5,677 nucleotides of DNA from Bacteroidales bacterium (GTDB taxonomy: Bacteria > Bacteroidota > Bacteroidia > Bacteroidales > UBA4181), in the NCBI GenBank assembly GCA_031259205.1, contig JAIRLS010000137.1:1-5677 (forward strand). The letters run 5' to 3'. The stretch's first letter is position 1. Every line of letters begins with the position of its first letter. Below, in pieces: positions 1-4,906 of this stretch. Under the pieces are notes generated by a model. It made no database searches, had not been told where the DNA came from, and saw nothing but the letters and a program-made list of their open reading frames with translations. The translations under genes were made by a program, and so were the position numbers.

Positions 1-1620
1 GCCTACCGGTTGGGCGAACCGGTCGTCAGGGAGGATGTGAAGTGCATCACCGCCGACTATCTGATCAACAACATTGAGCTGGCGTTCAAGGTATGGCGGG
101 AGCAGCCCTGGGGAAAACATATTCCTTTCGACATTTTTTGCGAAGAGATACTGCCTTACCGGTTGGACGTTGAACCGCTGGAGAACTGGCGGGAAAAAGC
201 CCTGGCTTCTTTCGCCGACTTGAACCAATCGTTCAGGGAAGATTCGAGTATTACGGCGGTGGAGGCTTGCAGCAGGGTCAATGCCCTGTTGCCCAAATTC
301 AAGATGGATAAAGATTTTCCGCCCATGAACTATTCCCAGTTAATGGCTACTACCAGAGGTACCTGCGATGCAATGGCGGCGCTGGCTGTTTTTTCCATGC
401 GGGCGCTGGGTATTCCCGTCACCGTCGATTACACCCTGCAGTGGCCTCTCCTGCGAACCGGCCATTCGTGGAACAGCGTTTGCGACAGCGCCGGGCGGCA
501 TGTCTCCTTTATGGGAACGCAATCCCATCCGGGGCAACCGCATCAGGGAAGCGCCTATACCAAGAGCAAAGCCTACCGGAAAACCTTTGCCCGTCAAAAT
601 AGCATCCAAACGAAGGAAGCAAATATTCCGCCGGCTTTGAGAGATTCCTGCATGAAGGATATTTCGCACGAACATGCAGGATGTGCGGATATTACCGTAC
701 CCGTCCGCTTCCCGGCTACCATACCTGACGATTACGCCTATCTTGCCACACTGATCTGTCTTGGGGAAAATATACGATGGAATCCCGTTGCGTGGGGAAA
801 AGTCGCCAATCAACAGATTCATTATGCTTCCGCAGGAAAAAAACTGTTGTACCTGCCCGTATATTATGCCAATCACCGGCAGACGCCCGCCGGGTATCCT
901 TTTTATTCGGATGACGCAGGTAACCCGCAATTCTTTGAACCGGACAGTTCATACAAAGAGGTGGTACTGTATGAGAGAGGCACATATTACAACAATATGT
1001 GGACGGACAGGATGAATCAGGGACGTTTTGAAGTTGCCGACCGGCGTGACTTTTCCGATGCGAAAACAGTGCATCTGATCACAGCGCCTATGCCGTCTTT
1101 TAATGAGGTACAACTGAAATATCCTGTTGTCGGCCGCTATGTCCGTTATGTATCCCCGCCGCAAGGTTTTTGTAATGTAGCCGAAATAGCGTTTTACGGC
1201 GCCGGTGGGAGAATATTGAAGGGAACGCCCATCGGTACTTCCGGTTCATATAAAAACGGCATGATGACTTTTGAAAAAGCTTTCGACGGCAATACGGCCA
1301 CTTTTTATGACGCTTCGAGCGACGATTCGTGGACTGGCTTGGATTTCGGCAAAAGAACGGTCATCGGCCAAATACGGTATCACCCTCGCCGAAATGTCTT
1401 GAGTATTGAGGCCGGCCAAACTTGCGAACTGCTGTACTGGAACGGAACGGGTTGGCAGTCGCTGGGCAAGCAGACTGCCGAAGACGCCTGCCTGTCGTTC
1501 CGGATGCCCGGCAATGCCCTGTTCTACATACGAACCGTTGGAAAAACAAGCGATAACGCCTCCGTATTCGTGATGGAAAACGACATGCCAAAATGGCTGT
1601 TTCAGGACGTTATCAAATAG
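1..1620 (+). CDS. Transglutaminase-like protein with C-terminal discoidin (F5/8 type C-like) domain, 5'-truncated by the window edge
   Basis: The frame is open from base 1 (Ala-Tyr-Arg-Leu-Gly) to TAG at 1618-1620, so the true start lies upstream; the TTG at 10 is not a convincing start. The core is transglutaminase-like: the candidate catalytic Cys is in RGTCDAMA (Cys codon 364-366), followed by GHSWN with the candidate His at 463-465. A classical Asp about 15 residues after the His is not evident; the local sequence reads SFMG. A middle part with YLPVYY and PAGYPF matches the layout I know from Bacteroidales proteins of this type. From about nt 1130 the protein is discoidin-like: GRYVRYVSPP, then KAFDGNTATF, SWTGLDFG, IRYHPRRN, CELLYWNGTGW. 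Such proteins are usually exported; the signal peptide would be outside the window. Its substrate is unknown: protein cross-linking, peptide cleavage and glycan-linked roles are all possible. It converges on the TonB receptor gene. Family confidence is high, function low. Confidence 0.88.
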   Translation, partial: AYRLGEPVVREDVKCITADYLINNIELAFKVWREQPWGKHIPFDIFCEEILPYRLDVEPLENWREKALASFADLNQSFREDSSITAVEACSRVNALLPKFKMDKDFPPMNYSQLMATTRGTCDAMAALAVFSMRALGIPVTVDYTLQWPLLRTGHSWNSVCDSAGRHVSFMGTQSHPGQPHQGSAYTKSKAYRKTFARQNSIQTKEANIPPALRDSCMKDISHEHAGCADITVPVRFPATIPDDYAYLATLICLGENIRWNPVAWGKVANQQIHYASAGKKLLYLPVYYANHRQTPAGYPFYSDDAGNPQFFEPDSSYKEVVLYERGTYYNNMWTDRMNQGRFEVADRRDFSDAKTVHLITAPMPSFNEVQLKYPVVGRYVRYVSPPQGFCNVAEIAFYGAGGRILKGTPIGTSGSYKNGMMTFEKAFDGNTATFYDASSDDSWTGLDFGKRTVIGQIRYHPRRNVLSIEAGQTCELLYWNGTGWQSLGKQTAEDACLSFRMPGNALFYIRTVGKTSDNASVFVMENDMPKWLFQDVIK

Positions 1621-1647
1621 TGAATAACGTAACTACTCAGGTACTTC

Positions 1648-1669
1648 AAAAAGGGTTAATTCTTTTTTT
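1648..1669 (+). terminator. Weak AT-rich hairpin after the transglutaminase-like gene
   Basis: Bases 1648-1655 (AAAAAGGG) can pair with 1660-1667 (TTCTTTTT) around a TTAA loop, using two G-T pairs, and the T run continues to 1669. It lies 28 bp after the stop codon, where a terminator would be expected. The stem is mostly A-T and most T residues are inside the stem, so it would be a weak intrinsic terminator at best. Confidence 0.25.
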
Positions 1670-1708
1670 GAGGCGCTATGAAAAACAATTCTTCCGACCT
1701 CCACTATA

Positions 1709-1748
1709 GCACGAAAGCACGAAAGCACGAAGGCACGAAAGCACGAAA
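1709..1748 (+). repeat. Tandem repeat, five 8-bp units of GCACGAAA
   Basis: Units begin at 1709, 1717, 1725, 1733 and 1741. All are GCACGAAA except the third, GCACGAAG. Read through, it gives a Lys/His/Glu/Thr/Arg-rich peptide of the TKARKHEGTKARK kind, which I recognise as a typical spurious translation of intergenic repeats and do not call coding. It lies between the converging 3' ends of the transglutaminase-like gene and the receptor gene. Confidence 0.85.
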
Positions 1749-1761
1749 GGATGAATGTAGA

Positions 1762-1778
1762 GGCGAAAGGCTTTCGCC
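1762..1778. repeat. 17-bp perfect palindrome between the two repeat arrays
   Basis: GGCGAAAG (1762-1769) and its exact reverse complement CTTTCGCC (1771-1778) flank a single G. In RNA, seven base pairs around a three-base loop are possible in either direction. It sits between two converging genes, so it could help end transcription on both strands. No run of T directly follows it on the plus strand, and on the minus strand the following bases are also mixed. Confidence 0.6.
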
Positions 1779-1812
1779 CCTTCGCCCCTTCGACCCTTCG
1801 CCTTCGCCCCTT
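1775..1812 (+). repeat. Second 8-bp-period array, CGCCCCTT-like units
   Basis: Units are CGCCCCTT (1775-1782), CGCCCCTT (1783-1790), CGACCCTT (1791-1798), a 6-bp CGCCTT (1799-1804) and CGCCCCTT (1805-1812). The complement reads AAGGGGCG, so together with the GCACGAAA array it forms a loose inverted pair: CGAAAG/CGAAGG steps on one side and CTTTCG/CTTCG steps on the other. The array ends 5 bp before the stop codon of the TonB receptor gene and overlaps half of the 17-bp palindrome. Confidence 0.75.
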
Positions 1813-1817
1813 TTTCC

Positions 1818-4007
1818 TTATTCCTTTTGCCGGCCGGTGATTTTTATTTTTATTCCTGCGTTCACAACAAATCCGTCGAGCGGCGCGTAAATATCTTTGA
1901 ATAACGGGTTTGTAACCGTTCCGGTATAGATACTTCCGAATTTAGTTTGTCGCGTGTCGGTAAAATTCTCAAAATTGGCATAGATTGAAAAATGCTCCCA
2001 TATTTTTTCTACCATTGCCCCGCAAATCCAGTAATCCCGGCTTATTGTCCCGTCGTTGAGCTGTTGGGGACTGTAATAGTATGCTTCCAGTCCGATTTTC
2101 CAACGGTCTTCTACTTCATACATCAGGATGTTGTTCAAGCGGTGTTTTGACGTGAGGGGATTCGGGGAACGCACTCCGTTTTCTTTCACATTTGCATCTG
2201 TAAAAGTGTAACCGACGAACAGCGTAAAATCGCTGTAACGGATTTTAATGTTGGTTTCCGCGCCTTTGGTATCTACCTGTCCGTCGATATTTTGCAATTG
2301 ATAATTTCCGCCGGTAAGCGGTATCAGCATAAGCGGATGCCGGATGCAGGTGTAGAAAAACATTTGGTTTACGGATAAAAAGGCGTCCCCGACGGGCGTT
2401 TTGTAGTTCAAATCCGCATTTGAGCCGTAGCTGCGTTCCGGTTTATTGAAGTCGCTGCTTACCGGGAAGACGTTCCGATAGTGTATCCTTTCGCTTTCTT
2501 CGGTAAAAATAGCAGGCGTTTTATATCCCAATCCTCCGCCGATACGCGAAGTCCATTTTGTATTTATCTTGAATAACAGCGCCCATCGAGGTAACAAAAC
2601 CCAACCGTAATCCTTCACGTAATCGCTGCGCAAACCGCTTTCTACGCCGAACCAGCGGGCTATTTGCGCGGTGTTTTGGACAAAAATCCCGCCTGTTGTT
2701 TGACTGTAGTTGCGCAAGGCAAAACCGGTGCGTTTCTTTTCCGAAAAATCATCGGTATAGAGGTTTGCGCCGGCCACCCATTCGACGGTTTCGCCGGCGT
2801 ACAGATAATGGAATTCGGAAAAACCGCTGTTTTGGCGACCGGCGAAAGTATAATCGGGGATAGCGATGATGCGGTTAAAATAATTGTAGCTGCTGCGGAG
2901 TACCAACTTTGAACGGTCGCGCAATTTGTGCTCGACGGCCAATTGCGCGCTGAGTCGTTGCGTTTGATTATCTTCAAAATAAAGCTGTCCGCCGTCGCTG
3001 TCTTTTCCTTTGATATAGCGCATATCGCCGCCCAGCCGGTTTTCAAACGCTGTGTTGGCGCTCAGTTCCATCGTCGTACGGTCGTTGAAATAGACGAAAA
3101 AGCGAGGGTTCACGTTGTAGCGTTCAAATTCCGGTATGGCGGAGAGATTTATGTTTGCCGGGTCGTATGCGGCGTTGCTGTTGCGCGAAACAAACAGCGT
3201 AAGTCCGGTTTTCTCGAATCGTTGGGAATAGAAGCCGTTCACGTCGAGTCCCAAAGCGCTTGTGCCGTTGATATGAACGTTCCATTCCCTTTCGTCCGAC
3301 GGCGTTTTGGAAACAAGGTTGACCAGCCCCGCAATTGCCCCGCCGCCGTAGAGCGTTGATGTGGCGCCTTTGATGATCTCCACCTGTTTCAGGTCGAGCG
3401 GCGGGATTTGTAAAAGTCCCAGTCCGCTTGCCGCATTTGAGTACAGCGGGAAACCGTCTTTGAGGATTTGCGTGTAGCGTCCGTCCAGCCCCTGTATGCG
3501 GATGGAAGCATTTGCCGAAATGGGCGAGGTCTGTTGCGTCTGAATCCCCGTACTTTCGTTGAGCAGCATACGGATGTCGCCGGGTTTCATGTTTCCTTTT
3601 TCTTCCAACTCTTCCGCACCGATAAATTCAATCCGGGTGGGAATGTTTTCAAAAGTTCTTGTCCCTCGTGTAGAGGAAATAACCACTTCTTCAAGGCCGG
3701 ATGCTTCACTTTCAAGAAATATTTCTATCAGGCTACCGTCCGCCAACGGGAAGGTAAACGTTTTTTTCTGCTGCCCGTAGCCCAGATACGAAAAGACGAC
3801 AGCGTGTTTGCCGTCCGGAATGCGACTGATCACTATCTGTCCGTTTGCGCCGGAAGTTCCGCCGTTTTGCGTTCCTTCAACGAACGCCGTCGCGCCGACA
3901 AGCGTTTCTTTGCTGCCGGCGTCTTTGATGATCGCCCTTAATGTGTTTTGGGCAAAGGTGACGTTGCATATCGCTAATGCAACAAGTATAAATATATTTG
4001 TTTTCAT
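1818..4007 (-). CDS. TonB-dependent outer-membrane receptor with carboxypeptidase-regulatory-like N-terminal domain
   Basis: This 729-residue protein is a complete TonB-dependent receptor, which imports a bound ligand across the outer membrane with energy from TonB-ExbBD. The start at 4007 gives a clear signal peptide (MKTNIFILVALAIC, cut near FAQ-N20/21); the longer start at 4049 adds 14 residues in front of it and is less likely. Residues about 21-100 form a carboxypeptidase-regulatory-like beta domain (LVGATAFVEGT, FSYLGYG). EEVVIS at 106-111 may be the TonB box. The plug covers about 117-235 (SIRIQGLDGRYTQIL, LKQVEIIKG, LYGGGAIAGLVNLVSKT), and the rest is the barrel, ending DGFVVNAGIKIKI plus a short tail. 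The ligand is not evident. The upstream DUF6660-like gene points to a metal or metal-chelate context (inference); siderophore, haem or corrinoid ligands remain possible. No cobalamin riboswitch was seen upstream. Confidence 0.95.
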   Translation of the reverse strand: MKTNIFILVALAICNVTFAQNTLRAIIKDAGSKETLVGATAFVEGTQNGGTSGANGQIVISRIPDGKHAVVFSYLGYGQQKKTFTFPLADGSLIEIFLESEASGLEEVVISSTRGTRTFENIPTRIEFIGAEELEEKGNMKPGDIRMLLNESTGIQTQQTSPISANASIRIQGLDGRYTQILKDGFPLYSNAASGLGLLQIPPLDLKQVEIIKGATSTLYGGGAIAGLVNLVSKTPSDEREWNVHINGTSALGLDVNGFYSQRFEKTGLTLFVSRNSNAAYDPANINLSAIPEFERYNVNPRFFVYFNDRTTMELSANTAFENRLGGDMRYIKGKDSDGGQLYFEDNQTQRLSAQLAVEHKLRDRSKLVLRSSYNYFNRIIAIPDYTFAGRQNSGFSEFHYLYAGETVEWVAGANLYTDDFSEKKRTGFALRNYSQTTGGIFVQNTAQIARWFGVESGLRSDYVKDYGWVLLPRWALLFKINTKWTSRIGGGLGYKTPAIFTEESERIHYRNVFPVSSDFNKPERSYGSNADLNYKTPVGDAFLSVNQMFFYTCIRHPLMLIPLTGGNYQLQNIDGQVDTKGAETNIKIRYSDFTLFVGYTFTDANVKENGVRSPNPLTSKHRLNNILMYEVEDRWKIGLEAYYYSPQQLNDGTISRDYWICGAMVEKIWEHFSIYANFENFTDTRQTKFGSIYTGTVTNPLFKDIYAPLDGFVVNAGIKIKITGRQKE

Positions 4008-4127
4008 TTTAATTTGTCTTAAATAAATAAAGAAATTAAGAAATGTCATAATATCAACTACTGCTATAAAACTACGAATATATTTAACAAGTAAAATGAA
4101 GCAGTCTATTTATTGACATCTACTTAG

Positions 4128-4163
4128 AAACGCCGTAAGTTCTTCATAAGAACCCGGCGAGTT
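4128..4163 (-). other. Two-tier hairpin in the DUF6660-receptor spacer (possible terminator, attenuator or processing site)
   Basis: The inner stem is GTTCTT (4139-4144) with AAGAAC (4148-4153) around a CAT loop. An outer stem pairs CGCCG (4131-4135) with CGGCG (4155-4159), extendable by AAA/TTT past a two-base bulge. Read on the minus strand, it lies about 55 bp after the small gene's stop and 120 bp before the receptor start; it is followed by TTTCTAAG, a poor U tract. It could therefore lower read-through from the small gene into the receptor gene or protect a 3' end. Which role applies is unclear. Confidence 0.5.
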
Positions 4164-4217
4164 TGTGAAATGTGCCGGAATTTTCCGATTCCAACAGGGG
4201 AAAATAGGGCAATGTGA

Positions 4218-4535
4218 TCAGGCAAATTTCGGCGGTTGCCAAATGCCGTCAATGAAAGGCGAAGTATAGATAAACGGCCGGCAAGTGTTTATTTCTGCCG
4301 GCGCATCCTGTGATTTAATGAATGTACAAACAAAATCTTCTATTATAAACCCGGTACAAGCGTTGCATAGCATAAACGGCGGACAGCAATCGTCACAATC
4401 GTCGCAATCGTGTGAAGGATTTCCGCCGGTTTGTCCGGTCTGAAACTCAGTATCGTCCACACATGTGTCCGAACAATACGCTACCGTAGAGAGGAGCGTT
4501 ATGTAAACAGATAATATGACCGATATTATTTTCAT
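4218..4535 (-). CDS. DUF6660-like small exported Cys-rich protein, putative metal binding
   Basis: This 105-residue protein begins with a signal peptide (MKIISVILSVYITLLSTVAY, residues 1-20) and ends in GIWQPPKFA. A MKII start and an IWQPPK end are what I know from DUF6660 proteins of Bacteroidota, often found beside TonB receptors and CusA/CzcA-type metal efflux genes. It has ten Cys residues (21, 25, 44, 47, 50, 51, 57, 60, 70, 85). At 42-50 it reads HDC-DDC-DDC, followed by CPPFMLCNAC, which resembles the usual C-PFC-C-CC core with changes. It should act in the periplasm or at the cell surface; metal binding is inferred from composition, not shown for the family. VAYC at 18-21 is not a good lipobox because Tyr precedes Cys. 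It lies upstream of the receptor gene on the same strand with a 210-bp gap, so joint transcription is possible but not assured. Confidence 0.8.
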   Translation of the reverse strand: MKIISVILSVYITLLSTVAYCSDTCVDDTEFQTGQTGGNPSHDCDDCDDCCPPFMLCNACTGFIIEDFVCTFIKSQDAPAEINTCRPFIYTSPFIDGIWQPPKFA

Positions 4536-4539
4536 GACA

Positions 4540-4569
4540 CAAAACTACAAAAAAAACGTGAGTTTTAAA
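4540..4569 (-). promoter_or_regulatory. Candidate Bacteroides-type promoter directly before the DUF6660-like gene
   Basis: On the minus strand TAGTTTTG (4547 down to 4540) matches the Bacteroidota -7 consensus TAnnTTTG exactly. A TTTA at 4569-4566, 18 bases upstream, is close to the -33 TTTG element. The -7 motif ends only four bases before the ATG at 4535, so transcription would begin at or next to the start codon, giving a leaderless or nearly leaderless mRNA. The A/T-rich surroundings, including a T8 run, make a chance match possible. Confidence 0.4.
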
Positions 4570-4612
4570 CGCATAAAATGAAAAAAGTTTTACAGAGGAC
4601 AGGAGCATTAAA

Positions 4613-4884
4613 TTATCGGTCATGGGTTGAATCCGTTATGAAGGCGAACGGGGCTACATGGCTGAATTTCAGCATGTGGTCGCAATTTGCGACTACATGC
4701 TGAAACTCGTCTTTTGTCAGTTCAAACATGAAGTCGTCCGGAAACTGCCCAATGTTTCTTCTTACCTGTTCTTTCAGTCGTTTGGTCGCTACATGATACA
4801 TGGCTGCAAGATGGACGTCGAGCATTACCTGCGACCTCTTATTTCATATATCTGTTTTTGAATGGTTTCCAAGTCCACAGGCAT
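4613..4884 (-). pseudogene. ORF6N-domain gene remnant, frameshifted and C-terminally truncated
   Basis: ORF6N is a DNA-binding-type domain of phage and mobile-element proteins, related in role to antirepressor domains. The first frame starts at ATG 4884 and reads MPVDLETIQKQIYEIRGRR, then stops at TAA 4827-4825. The next frame begins MLDVHLAAMYHVATKRLKEQ and continues with RRNIGQFPDDFMFELTKDEF. Intact relatives read IYEIRGRRVMLD...L, so one base is missing between RGRR and VMLD (GTA became TA after AGG). The two frames overlap as TAATG, so re-initiation could still produce the 70-residue second part. The end is also damaged: after NCDHMLKFSHVAPFAF the expected TEQGVAML is replaced by ITDSTHDR and a stop at 4613-4615, and no C-terminal domain follows. 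It lies 22 bp downstream of the S24 repressor gene on the same strand, so the two were probably co-transcribed. A sequencing error could explain the frameshift but not the lost end. Confidence 0.8.
4667..4705. repeat. 39-bp near-perfect palindrome inside the ORF6N remnant
   Basis: The arms 4667-4685 (TTTCAGCATGTGGTCGCAA) and 4687-4705 are reverse complements apart from one position (G4678 against T4694, a G-U pair in RNA), centred on T4686. A further direct partial copy of the right arm, CTACATG-g-CTGAA, lies at 4654-4666. In RNA this would form a long, stable stem on either strand. No T run follows, so a terminator role is not indicated. Confidence 0.9.
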
Positions 4885-4906
4885 GAGAATTTAATTGATT
4901 TGATTG

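Noticed and set aside
10..12. TTG at 10 as the start of the transglutaminase-like gene
   Set aside because: The frame is open to base 1, and the protein would lack its signal peptide and N-terminal part; the gene is cut by the window edge.
1678..1890. 70-codon plus-strand reading frame (MKNNSSDLHYSTKARK...)
   Set aside because: It is a translation of the GCACGAAA and CGCCCCTT arrays and then runs antisense into the 3' end of the receptor gene; no domain, and the TKARKHEG peptide is a well-known spurious type.
2660..3941. Several plus- and minus-strand reading frames of 70-157 codons within the receptor gene
   Set aside because: They are shadows of the receptor reading frame with no recognisable domain or independent start context.
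4008..4049. Longer start of the TonB receptor at 4049
   Set aside because: It would put 14 extra residues in front of a normal signal peptide; the Met at 4007 is the natural start.
4008..4217. Cobalamin or other known riboswitch before the TonB receptor
   Set aside because: I looked for a B12-box-like core and saw none; only a simple nested hairpin is present.
4470..4535. Lipoprotein signal in the DUF6660-like protein
   Set aside because: The Cys at residue 21 is preceded by Val-Ala-Tyr; Tyr at -1 does not fit a lipobox, so ordinary signal-peptidase cleavage is more likely.
4658..4861. 67-codon plus-strand reading frame with EFQHVVAICDYMLK resembling ORF6N
   Set aside because: The resemblance comes only from the palindrome; the rest of the frame is antisense to the ORF6N remnant and matches nothing.
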